A stretch of DNA of 64,000 nucleotides, taken from NCBI RefSeq assembly GCF_030323025.1, contig NZ_CP097329.1, forward strand, positions 4,202,001 to 4,266,000. Direction: 5' to 3'. Under the pieces are notes generated by a model. It was given only the letters and a program-made list of their open reading frames with translations, had not been told where the DNA came from and searched no databases. The stretch is from Pseudanabaena mucicola str. Chao 1806 (lineage in GTDB: Bacteria; Cyanobacteriota; Cyanobacteriia; Pseudanabaenales; Pseudanabaenaceae). Of the stretch, positions 52,304-61,286 are shown piece after piece. The position numbers and the translations under genes were made by a program. Numbering within the stretch: the first letter of the stretch is position 1; the number at the start of each line of letters is the position of its first letter.

Positions 52304-55240
52304 TTAGGGTTGATTCTGGATAGAAGTTTTTGTTGCCTGACGCTGTATCCACCATCTAGCAAAAATTTTCTCAGATTCTGTCCAGAGTACTAGTAGCATA
52401 CTAAATCCAAAGCATAATCCTAATTCCGAAGCTGTCAGCGCATCCGTGCCGAAAAACTGACGTAATGAGGGGACATAGAGCAATGATAGTTGTAGAATCG
52501 TTGTGAAGATCACGGAAACTAAGAGATAGGGATTGGAAATAGGATTTAGTTCAATTAGCAATTTGGAATCGGAACGACAGGAGAGCGCGTGCCCCATTTG
52601 CGCGATACAAAGCGTTGTAAAGGTGATTGTCTTCCAATGCTCATGCCATGAGGGATTACCAGAGCTATAGGCGATCTCCATTAAGGCAATCGTCTGTAAT
52701 CCAAAAATCACACCAATTCGCAGAATATACCAACCTAAACCCCTTGCGAAAATATTCTCTTGAGGATTAAAGGGAGGTCGCTCCATCACATCAGCCTCAG
52801 CAGGTTCTACAGCAAGGGCTAGGGCGGGGACACCATCGGTAACCAGATTCATCCATAATATTTGTAAGGGAGTCAAAGGCACTGCGCCAAAGCCTAGAAA
52901 AGGGGTAGCAGCGATCGCAATTACTTCACCAACATTACTGCCGAGAATGTATTTAATAAAGCGGCGAATATTCGCGTAAACCGTGCGTCCTTCCTCCGTT
53001 GCCGCCACAATCGTCGCGTAGTTATCATCAAGCAAAATCATATCGCTTGCTTCTTTAGAAACATCCGTTCCCGTAATTCCCATCGCAATACCAATATTTG
53101 CCTGTTTCAAGGCAGGGGCATCATTTACACCATCCCCTGTCATCGCCACGATTTCGCCTCGACGTTGCAAAGCCTGAACGATCCGTAATTTATGCTCAGG
53201 TGAGACTCTAGCATATACCGCCGTTTGTCGTGCAAATTCCGTTAATTCATCATCATCCATTAATTCAATTTCTTGTCCTGTCAACACCTTGTCATTTTTG
53301 GAAGAGAAAATATTCAAGTCACGTGCGATTGCTTGAGCCGTTAATTGATGATCACCTGTAATCATAACCGTGTGAATTCCCGCATGACGGCTAACCTGCA
53401 CGGCAGCAGAGGCTTCGGCTCTTAGCGCGTCACGGATGCCCGCGAGTCCCAGCCATACAAGCTTATTTTCAATATGATTAAGTTCTGTTTCCGTTGGCAG
53501 ATGCTCTAAAGGCAAATAGGCAAATCCTAAAACGCGCATTCCCTTGGTAGCAAGAAGTGTATTTTGGATATTGATGGCTGATTTTTGGGAAATCGTAATG
53601 GAGCTAATTTGCCTTTCGAGTTGAATGCGATCGCATCGCTCTAGAACTATTTCGGGCGAACCCTTACAAAACAAGAAATAGGGACTAGCGGGTAATAAAC
53701 TAGCGATCATTCTCATGGATTCGGGCGTATCTTCGGCATCCATATTTTGCATAGCAGCGATCGCGCTCATCAACTTGCGCTCAGAGGTAAAAGGAATTTC
53801 TGCAACCCTTGTAAAATAGCTGGTAAATTGGTTCTGCCAAAGATTACTCTTGCCCGCTAAAGTTAGAAGGGCTCCTTCCGTTGGATCGCCGATAATTTTC
53901 CATTGGGAATCGTTGACAGACAATTGGTTTAAGCCATTTGTTCTTTGATTAAGGTTGACAGACAAGGAGCTTAAGCTATTTGTTCTTTGATTATTAGAAG
54001 ATATCTTCTGTAAATAGGCATCATTACAGATTATACTTGCAGCCAGCAGCAGTTGCATTTCAGGACATTGATAGACATTTAAATCGCTGGCGAGCATATC
54101 GTCTGCTAGACGGGAAATCGCAAATTCGCCGATGGGTTCATAGCCAGTACCGTTAATTTGCGCGGCATAATTTGCCGTAAACAGACTTTCAGCAACCATT
54201 TTATTTTGAGTCAGAGTTCCTGTCTTATCGGAACAAATAGTAGTAACGGAACCGAGGGTTTCGACCGCAGGTAATTTGCGAATCAGGGCATTGCGCTTGA
54301 CCATTCTTTGAGTTCCTAGGGCAAGCGTCACGGTAATCACCGCAGGTAATCCTTCGGGAACTGCCGCTACTGCCATACTGAGGGAAGTATTCAGTAATTT
54401 CACAAAGTTACCATGCCGCCATAGTCCTACCGCAATCACGATCGCCACTAAAACTAAGGAGGCAATTACCAAAGCCTTTGACAGCTCTGCCATCCGCCTC
54501 TGCAATGGCGTTTCTTCTAGTTCCACATCTTGCAGCAAATTCGCAATCTTTCCTAATTCCGTCTGCATCCCGATTGCTGTAACAACCATCATGCCACGCC
54601 CTTGCAATACCTCCGTTCCCTGAAATACCATATTGCGGCGATCTCCTAATGGTTCATCTTCTTGAAATATTTGATCAGCAACCTTGCTTACTGCCCTAGA
54701 TTCGCCCGTCAGAGCACCTTCCCGCACCTTCAACCTTGCCGACTCCAATAAGCGCCCATCTGCCGCAATCTGCATCCCTGCATCGACAAAGACTATATCG
54801 CCAATGACCAATTCTGCCGATAGAATTTCTGCAACCTTCCCTTCGCGCAATACCCGTACATTCGGAGTAGCCATCCGTTTCAGAGCAGCTAACGCTTCCT
54901 CGGCGCGACTTTCTTGTATATATCCTAAAATGCCATTGAGAATGATGATTGCAGCGATCGCTACAGCGTCCTTAGGAAAATTCCCGCCCCGCAAATCCAA
55001 AACCGCCGACACGACCGCTACGCCCATCAGCATCAGCAGCATAATATTCGTAAACTGATCAACAAAAATACTCAGCTTACTGCGCCCAGCTTTATCGTTT
55101 AACTCATTACGCCCACAAACCGCCCGTCGATCACTAATTTGCCATGACTCTAGCCCAAACTCTGGATTAACATCCAAAGCAGCGATCACTTCTGCGGCTG
55201 TAAGTGTGTGCCAAACTTGCTGTGTCGATAAATTGGTCAT
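52304..55240 (-). CDS. P2-type cation-transporting ATPase (calcium-pump like)
   Basis: 978 residues from ATG 55240. Ten-helix P-type ATPase: helix 4 motif VPEGLPAV, phosphorylation motif [18 protein letters not shown] (actuator), KGSPE, and hinge [22 protein letters not shown]. The VPEGLPA and helix 6 [13 protein letters not shown] are typical of Ca2+ pumps; no direct proof of ion. The nucleotide domain has an unusual 14-residue tandem duplication ([13 protein letters not shown] / [13 protein letters not shown]). Forms a two-gene unit with the GTPase. Confidence 0.92.
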   Translation of the reverse strand: MTNLSTQQVWHTLTAAEVIAALDVNPEFGLESWQISDRRAVCGRNELNDKAGRSKLSIFVDQFTNIMLLMLMGVAVVSAVLDLRGGNFPKDAVAIAAIIILNGILGYIQESRAEEALAALKRMATPNVRVLREGKVAEILSAELVIGDIVFVDAGMQIAADGRLLESARLKVREGALTGESRAVSKVADQIFQEDEPLGDRRNMVFQGTEVLQGRGMMVVTAIGMQTELGKIANLLQDVELEETPLQRRMAELSKALVIASLVLVAIVIAVGLWRHGNFVKLLNTSLSMAVAAVPEGLPAVITVTLALGTQRMVKRNALIRKLPAVETLGSVTTICSDKTGTLTQNKMVAESLFTANYAAQINGTGYEPIGEFAISRLADDMLASDLNVYQCPEMQLLLAASIICNDAYLQKISSNNQRTNSLSSLSVNLNQRTNGLNQLSVNDSQWKIIGDPTEGALLTLAGKSNLWQNQFTSYFTRVAEIPFTSERKLMSAIAAMQNMDAEDTPESMRMIASLLPASPYFLFCKGSPEIVLERCDRIQLERQISSITISQKSAINIQNTLLATKGMRVLGFAYLPLEHLPTETELNHIENKLVWLGLAGIRDALRAEASAAVQVSRHAGIHTVMITGDHQLTAQAIARDLNIFSSKNDKVLTGQEIELMDDDELTEFARQTAVYARVSPEHKLRIVQALQRRGEIVAMTGDGVNDAPALKQANIGIAMGITGTDVSKEASDMILLDDNYATIVAATEEGRTVYANIRRFIKYILGSNVGEVIAIAATPFLGFGAVPLTPLQILWMNLVTDGVPALALAVEPAEADVMERPPFNPQENIFARGLGWYILRIGVIFGLQTIALMEIAYSSGNPSWHEHWKTITFTTLCIAQMGHALSCRSDSKLLIELNPISNPYLLVSVIFTTILQLSLLYVPSLRQFFGTDALTASELGLCFGFSMLLVLWTESEKIFARWWIQRQATKTSIQNQP

Positions 55241-55328
55241 GTTTATTACAAACAATCAGAATGCTAGAGACTCTCTTTAAGCCTATCAGAGTCTATGACC
55301 CAAATCTAAAACCCCAAGCCCTGTTGCT

Positions 55329-55433
55329 TATAGCGGTTTTCAAATGAGTGTGTACTCATTTGAAAACAAAAAATCAGTCCCATTAAGAGTTTTGAGTTTT
55401 CATTTTGCCGTAGGCAAAATGAAAACCGCTATA
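55329..55433. repeat. MITE-like family C, copy 2
   Basis: 105 bp with ends TATAGCGGTTTTCA and TGAAAACCGCTATA. Interior matches 50408-50512; outer four base pairs differ, but in a paired fashion at both ends. Sits between the ATPase and hisB. Confidence 0.78.
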
Positions 55434-55502
55434 CACGTCAACTAAGCCATAGATTTTGGGGTTTTGAAATATTTCCCCACCACATGTGGGCAAACTAACT
55501 TC

Positions 55503-56105
55503 CTACAACACACCTTTCGAGCTAGGAATTATAGTGGCACGCCTAGGATCGACTTCTACTGCCATCTTGATTGCACGGGCAAAGGCTTTAAACCCTGCTT
55601 CGATAATGTGGTGCGAATTGCCTCTAGCCAATAACCGAATATGCAAAGTCATCTGGGCATGATTGACAACTGCTTGAAAAAACTCCCGCACCAGTTCTGT
55701 GTCGTAAGTCCCCACGCGCTGATTAGGAATTACTAGGTCATAGACCAGGTAGGGACGACCCGAAAAGTCAAGGGCAACCTGCACTAAAGATTCATCTAGA
55801 GGGGCTACAAAGTGACCAAAGCGATTAATCCCTTTGCGATCGCCTAGAGCCTGTCCTAAAGCTTGCCCTAATACAATCCCTACATCCTCATTAGTATGAT
55901 GGTCATCAATATGTAAGTCTCCCGTCGCTTGGACATCTAAATCGATTAAGCCGTGGGAACAAATTTGATGGAGCATATGATCTAGAAAAGGAATACCTGT
56001 ATTAATATTGCCTTTGCCAGTGCCATCGAGATTTAGCGCCACAGTAACATCGGTTTCGCCAGTTTTACGGTTAACTTTAGCAATGCGAGGTGTATCGTAG
56101 GACAT
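55503..56105 (-). CDS. hisB: Imidazoleglycerol-phosphate dehydratase
   Basis: Sixth step in histidine synthesis, Mn-dependent. 200 residues from ATG 56105. Metal motifs DHHTNEDVG and [15 protein letters not shown], and [13 protein letters not shown] are intact. Mono-functional type as in plants and cyanobacteria, without the phosphatase fusion. Monocistronic. Confidence 0.95.
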   Translation of the reverse strand: MSYDTPRIAKVNRKTGETDVTVALNLDGTGKGNINTGIPFLDHMLHQICSHGLIDLDVQATGDLHIDDHHTNEDVGIVLGQALGQALGDRKGINRFGHFVAPLDESLVQVALDFSGRPYLVYDLVIPNQRVGTYDTELVREFFQAVVNHAQMTLHIRLLARGNSHHIIEAGFKAFARAIKMAVEVDPRRATIIPSSKGVL

Positions 56106-56175
56106 GGAATTCAATTTAATAAACTAGTTAAAAAAATTATGATCAGAATAGATATGCTATACATTCTTTATCCCG

Positions 56176-58956
56176 CTAGGAGGTAGAGAGTGGCAAAATG
56201 AGACGACTGAGAATACGGTTGTCTTCTAATTGATAGAGAGATAAATCCCCACCTGCTTCTAACATCAGTTTTTGACATATTGCTAAATGCAAGCCTGGGG
56301 GTTGATCCAGTAATGATGGAGATAAAAGATCGATCACTCGACCTTGGTGTAACTCTTGGAGCAACGCCGCATCCACCACCCCATAATCAGTAATTGATAG
56401 CTCTAATAGTTTCTCATCAATTTGGCGGCACCAGAGATCGATGCGACCACCAACTTCTGAGCGTTCACAGGCAAATAGTAATAACTCGTTGAGGATCATC
56501 TCCATCTTGGCAATGTCACCACCTATAACGACATTAGCCTGATTATGTACCTGTGACCAAATCTGTCTTTGCTTCACGAGGGAATCAACTCTCTCTAAGC
56601 CTCGTTTGAGTATCCCTGCCAACGGCGCAGTCTCATAGTTAGGTCGCAAGCGCCATTGCTCCTTGCGGATAATCTGAGGTAGTGATGAGAGCGAAACCTG
56701 TAACTGTTTGAGAGAACCTTGCAAAGTGACGTTATTAATACCACCTGTGCCATTAGATCGGGAATCTGCTTCCAGTAATCGCTGCACTCCACTGCTGACA
56801 GTACGGTAGATATCTTCTAAGCGGCGATGTTTATACCAATTGAGGCGTTCTAGCTCTTGGCGGTTATATTTAAGATTTTCAACAAGGATTAAATGGCGAC
56901 GAGACCATGCAAGCTGATTGGTTAACATATTAAAGGCTTGCAACTGGCGATCAACCCAACGCCGTCCTACGTGATCAGCAACTAAAATCATCCCCGTTGG
57001 TTGATGATCGGGGGTAGTTCGCAGGGCTAAAACCATTAAATGACCGATGGCAGGAGCATTGAGCCAAGCTCTAGTCTGTTCTGGCAAATCATGAATGCTG
57101 AGTGGCAAAATGCCCTCACTTTGAGTCGCCCACTGCACGAGGGGATCTTCTTCAATCACAATCAGTGTTTCGTTAACCGTGAGTTGATATTCATCACGAC
57201 TACTAAAAACTGAGGCAATCTGTCCACCTTGGCGACCAGGGAGCCATACCACCAATACTGCAAGTGGGGATTGAGTTACCTGAGCCATTAATTGGGTTGC
57301 CGTGTGATGCAATTTATCGAGGGAATTCGCCTGTTGTAAAGCAACTAGACCGAATTGCACCGACTGATAAACCTTTTGTCGGTCGTCGGATAAACGCTGC
57401 AATTCATTTTGGTGGACAATTAAACCTATCTGTTGAGCAACTGCCTGCACCATCTCTCGTTCTGGTCGTGCCCATGTGCGTGGAGATTCATGGGCAACCG
57501 CTAAAACCGCTTCTAAGGGTTTGCCCATCGAAGTGCTGCTAACAATCACTGATTGCACGTCAAGAGCAAGCAATGAAGTGCGCCATGACAAAAACTTGAA
57601 ATCATGATCAAGATTTTCTACCGTGGCTGCATCTGGAGACTGCTCAATCATCTGGAAATCAACAGTCGCTAAGCTAGGTAGTAGATTAGGAATGGGGCGG
57701 CGATTTTTGGGGTGGTACTGAAAATCAATCCGAAACACCTCATTGTCTGGATCATAGGTTGCCACCCAAAAGCGCTCTAAACTGAGGCGTTGACATAATT
57801 GCTCAGCTGCTTGATCGAGCGCCTGTTGCCAATCATTGTTAGAATAAATAGCCCTAGCAATGCCAGCCGTAAGAATTTGGTCAGAGGCAATGCGATCCAT
57901 CGTTACTTCCATTTCCTCTAAGGGAGCCGTAATTGCTGCTAGCTGAGCTGTCCCAAGGACGAAATTACGCTCATCATCTGTCCAGAGACGCGGTTCATCA
58001 CCTTCTACTGATAGAAAGCCTAATAGCTCTGATTGGGAAAAGATTGGCGCAATAATAATCGAAACTGCACCAAACTGTTCCATCACTCGATTGTTAATTT
58101 CGCTTTTGGTCATTGACTTGGCATCAACGACCACCACAATCTGATCCTTAGACAAAGCCTGATATAAGCCAGGAGCACTTTGGACAGTCACAACTGCCGT
58201 ATTATCAACCAACTGCTTAGACTTTAGCCCTGGTTGGCGATTGACAACTCGCCGCCAAAAATATTGATGTTCACGCTCAAACCAATAAATGTTGGTGTGA
58301 TCAGGCATCACAAAACTATGGGTTTCCTGTACTATCTCTTCGAGGCGCTCGGTCAAATTTGGAATGTTGCGAATTTTGGCAAGAATTCTTAGCAGTGGTT
58401 CGTCGGGACGCTTGGTATTGTGGTAGCGCCACTCGGCATCAAGGCGACTGAGGGTCGAGCCAAGAGCACCTAAGACAACCGATAACCTTGCTCGCTCATC
58501 ATTGCGAGGAGTCAAGTTCCATTGGTTTGAGCCAAGCAAAACGACCCCAAAACTGCGATCGCGATGATAGATCGGCCAGAGCAAAGTCCCTTGAATATCG
58601 AATTTTTGTGCGATTTTTTGCCATTCACCACTACGTTTTTCCTGACGCAGATCAGCGATCGGTACAGGTCGTCGTTGCACAATTACCTGATCGAGTAAAT
58701 CTCCCGCATTGAGGGCAAAGCGCTCTTTTAAAAACTTAATTTCTCCCGCAGGGGTAGTACCACCTTTTCCTGTGATGCGATGGTTTTCTTGGTCATATAG
58801 CCCAATCCAGATCAGTTTGTAATCAAAATTGTCCCGAAGATAATCAAGAGTAGCAGTTAAGAGATTGTCAATGCTATCTTCATCACGCAAGAACTGCATG
58901 ATTCGCCCAAGGTTAACAAACTGGCGTTCCCACGGGTTAGCTCCTGCTTGACTCAT
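56176..58956 (-). CDS. Multi-GAF sensor protein with degenerate kinase-like C terminus
   Basis: 926 residues, cytoplasmic. About three or four GAF domains: 18-175 (LLTATLDYLRDNFDYKLIWI), 205-345, 365-520 and 540-680. A helical linker follows, then a region with HATPase features at about 820-926: N-box-like MEMILNELLLFACER, SITDYGVVD and PPGLHLAICQKLMLEAGG. No H-box phospho-acceptor with adjacent E is convincing, so it may be a non-phosphorylating sensor or a member of an unusual kinase class. Cyanobacterial in style; ligand unknown. Confidence 0.75.
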   Translation of the reverse strand: MSQAGANPWERQFVNLGRIMQFLRDEDSIDNLLTATLDYLRDNFDYKLIWIGLYDQENHRITGKGGTTPAGEIKFLKERFALNAGDLLDQVIVQRRPVPIADLRQEKRSGEWQKIAQKFDIQGTLLWPIYHRDRSFGVVLLGSNQWNLTPRNDERARLSVVLGALGSTLSRLDAEWRYHNTKRPDEPLLRILAKIRNIPNLTERLEEIVQETHSFVMPDHTNIYWFEREHQYFWRRVVNRQPGLKSKQLVDNTAVVTVQSAPGLYQALSKDQIVVVVDAKSMTKSEINNRVMEQFGAVSIIIAPIFSQSELLGFLSVEGDEPRLWTDDERNFVLGTAQLAAITAPLEEMEVTMDRIASDQILTAGIARAIYSNNDWQQALDQAAEQLCQRLSLERFWVATYDPDNEVFRIDFQYHPKNRRPIPNLLPSLATVDFQMIEQSPDAATVENLDHDFKFLSWRTSLLALDVQSVIVSSTSMGKPLEAVLAVAHESPRTWARPEREMVQAVAQQIGLIVHQNELQRLSDDRQKVYQSVQFGLVALQQANSLDKLHHTATQLMAQVTQSPLAVLVVWLPGRQGGQIASVFSSRDEYQLTVNETLIVIEEDPLVQWATQSEGILPLSIHDLPEQTRAWLNAPAIGHLMVLALRTTPDHQPTGMILVADHVGRRWVDRQLQAFNMLTNQLAWSRRHLILVENLKYNRQELERLNWYKHRRLEDIYRTVSSGVQRLLEADSRSNGTGGINNVTLQGSLKQLQVSLSSLPQIIRKEQWRLRPNYETAPLAGILKRGLERVDSLVKQRQIWSQVHNQANVVIGGDIAKMEMILNELLLFACERSEVGGRIDLWCRQIDEKLLELSITDYGVVDAALLQELHQGRVIDLLSPSLLDQPPGLHLAICQKLMLEAGGDLSLYQLEDNRILSRLILPLSTS

Positions 58957-59277
58957 ATTTTTGCCCTGATGTTTTTGACTTAGGTATGGTTAGATGCGTA
59001 CCGTAGAAAAGTTTCAGTTTCCCCAAAATGATTTACAGAAATATATTTATAAATAAGACTTACTCAATGTAACGAATTTACTGGGTTTTAAGTGAATATG
59101 GGGTGGGCAAAGCCCCTACCACATCCACTTGATGCATAAATCCTAGTGAATTCTCATCATAAGCGTACAATCTTTAGCTCAGAAAGTCAGCAACAGGTCA
59201 TATCTTAAATCAACTTTTGATTAATTTTTTTATAGTGTTCTTCATGGAAATGAGACTGAATTTTAGGTGCTTTCACG
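58957..59277. other. Intergenic gap, nothing recognised
   Basis: 321 bases between two minus-strand genes. Only short imperfect palindromes were seen (for example GGGC-AAA-GCCC near 59105); no RNA gene or coding pattern. Confidence 0.4.
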
Positions 59278-59589
59278 CTAATCAACTAACCATTCTAGTG
59301 ATCGATCACCAATTTGGAGAGGAATGCTCACAGCTTTACCAAGGCGTGGGCGTTCTTTGGTATTAGCAATAAATGTTTGAACTTGCTCAACAACCCCCCA
59401 ATCGCTTAAATAAGAGGCAATTGTATCAAGATGTTGCATAAATTCGACATCATTCATCGAAAAGGACTGCTGTTCTTGATAACGCCACATTACTTGTAAA
59501 AAGATTTTGCCTTGAGTTTTGCGTAGTTGTACATCATACGAAAAATTCCATTTATCAGCGATCGCTTGACGGAGTTGTTTGCCTGTCAT
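59278..59589 (-). CDS. DUF3067 family protein
   Basis: 103-residue soluble protein of a family restricted to cyanobacteria and plastids. The start MTGKQLRQAIADKWNFSYDV, the middle FLQVMWRYQEQQSF and the end RSLEWLVD fit the family. Function unknown; often associated with chloroplast proteins. Confidence 0.8.
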   Translation of the reverse strand: MTGKQLRQAIADKWNFSYDVQLRKTQGKIFLQVMWRYQEQQSFSMNDVEFMQHLDTIASYLSDWGVVEQVQTFIANTKERPRLGKAVSIPLQIGDRSLEWLVD

Positions 59590-59731
59590 GGGTTTCTAAC
59601 TTTTTTGCTTAACATATCTTATACCCAGACCAAGAAATTTAGTAAAAGGGTTGCGAATCACCCCTTTCACTAAATATGGGTCTATTGCAAATCTGCTGTA
59701 TATGCGGCACTTGCACCCACAGTTTTAGGAC

Positions 59732-60679
59732 TTAAGTGATTGCTCTGCCTAGATGCCCTTTGGTGACTTGGAGCATTTGTGCAGCATGGGGAACATCTAC
59801 ACCTTTCCAATGCATTAATAACGCTAATTTCACGCTTCTACCCGATCGCTCTAATAACTCTGTAGCCTCTTCACGACAGAGGGAGGTAAGGTCGCAGATA
59901 ATTCTAATAGCGCGATCTTCAAGTTTGCTATTAGTGACAGAGACATCTATCATCCGATTACCATACACTTTGCCCAGTTGCACCATGACACCTGTAGAAA
60001 TTGTATTAAGGACTAGTTTGGTAGCTGTCCCTGCTTTGAGCCGAGTCGAGCCAGCTAAAATCTCTGCACCAACAAGGGGACGAATCTCGATATCGTAATG
60101 TCTTGGGAATTGATCGGCTGGGACGCAACAAAAAAAGATGGTCTTTGCCCCCCGTTGTTTCGCTGCTTTTAATGCTCCATGCACATAGGGAGTCGTTCCC
60201 CCTGCGGTGATCCCAAAAACAACATCCCGATCGCTAATATTTTTTTCTTGGATGACAGCAGCTCCATCATCCTCACGATCTTCAAGAGCTTCGGAACTGC
60301 GTACCATTGCATTCATTCCCCCTGCCAAAATCCCTTGGATTAACTCAGGATCACTACAAAATGTGGGAGGGCATTCTGCCGCATCAAGAACACCGAGCCT
60401 TCCACTCGTTCCTGCTCCAATGTAAAACAACCTACCGCCATTGTTAATCGCATTGGCAATTACCGTAATCGCTTGGGCGATCGCATCTTTTTCTTTGTCA
60501 ACTGCCGCAACTGCCTTGAGATCTTCTTGATTAAACAGTTCCACAATTTCTAGAGGGCTGAGCCGATCCAAATTTTGGCTATAGGGATTTGCCTGCTCCG
60601 TTAACAAATAACCGCGATCACAATTTTGGCTCCCTGATCCATTGATTTGCAATCCCACATTTGATTCACTAGACATCAA
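59732..60679 (-). CDS. murQ: N-acetylmuramic acid 6-phosphate etherase
   Basis: Cleaves the lactyl ether of MurNAc-6-phosphate in peptidoglycan recycling. 315 residues, SIS domain: GRLFYIGAGTSGRLGVLDAAECPPTF, GITAGGTTPYVHGAL, LNTISTGVMVQLGKVYGN and the catalytic Glu in ECPPTF. It follows the PCP_red gene by 30 bases on the same strand, an unexpected but probably real cotranscript. No muramic kinase (anmK) adjoins. Confidence 0.95.
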   Translation of the reverse strand: MMSSESNVGLQINGSGSQNCDRGYLLTEQANPYSQNLDRLSPLEIVELFNQEDLKAVAAVDKEKDAIAQAITVIANAINNGGRLFYIGAGTSGRLGVLDAAECPPTFCSDPELIQGILAGGMNAMVRSSEALEDREDDGAAVIQEKNISDRDVVFGITAGGTTPYVHGALKAAKQRGAKTIFFCCVPADQFPRHYDIEIRPLVGAEILAGSTRLKAGTATKLVLNTISTGVMVQLGKVYGNRMIDVSVTNSKLEDRAIRIICDLTSLCREEATELLERSGRSVKLALLMHWKGVDVPHAAQMLQVTKGHLGRAIT

Positions 60680-60709
60680 AATTTTCCTTATATCCTCTAC
60701 GTTTACCTG

Positions 60710-60976
60710 CTATTGTCCAAACTCAACTCTAGCTTTTTCGACAATTTCAGCAGTAATCGTATCACTCCCAGCCGCCTGTGCCATTTGTTCAATTCTTTGA
60801 CGAGCTCGCGTCCGCACAAAGTAGGGAATGTTTTTATATTTGACCTTGGCTTCGACTGTCCAAGTTAAACCTTCAAAATAATCAGAATCTGGCATATCTT
60901 TGTTTGATGTATTGTATTGATTTTGATATCGTTTAGGACTTTCGCAAGTTTCAGAATGGGCGAGATTATTACTCAT
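60710..60976 (-). CDS. PCP_red domain protein (protochlorophyllide-reductase ChlB C-terminal-like)
   Basis: 88 residues. The C-terminal 50 (LTWTVEAKVKYKNIPYFVRT and EIVEKARVEFGQ) match the PCP_red domain found at the end of ChlB/BchB subunits and as small free-standing cyanobacterial proteins. The N-terminal 30 residues are polar and may be unstructured. A shorter start at 60895 is possible. Role unclear; binding of chlorophyll precursors is inference from domain. Confidence 0.8.
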   Translation of the reverse strand: MSNNLAHSETCESPKRYQNQYNTSNKDMPDSDYFEGLTWTVEAKVKYKNIPYFVRTRARQRIEQMAQAAGSDTITAEIVEKARVEFGQ

Positions 60977-61286
60977 ATCCTTATGGTTATTATGCCATCG
61001 CCTCAGACCACATTAAGTATCACTTCGTGTAGGTTTACAATCATATTTTTTTGTAATTATTGCTTCAAGTATTGGGTTGTAGAATTACACAAATTTTATA
61101 TTCGTGAAGGTTGTGTAATCTCTATCTCTATAAGAGATTATGATATTTAAAAATTCACTAATATATTTGTAGTACTCGCCGCTTTAGCAATAATAGGACT
61201 GTGAAGAATAGCTACTTCTAGATATAGCTATAGCGTTTTTCAATTAAGCGCTGTATGCAAGTAGCCAGCATGTTAAGTTTAAGCTT
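60977..61286. other. Divergent intergenic gap
   Basis: 310 AT-rich bases between PCP_red and the sensor kinase, which are divergent. No long inverted repeat or RNA gene identified. Promoters for both genes should be here. Confidence 0.4.
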
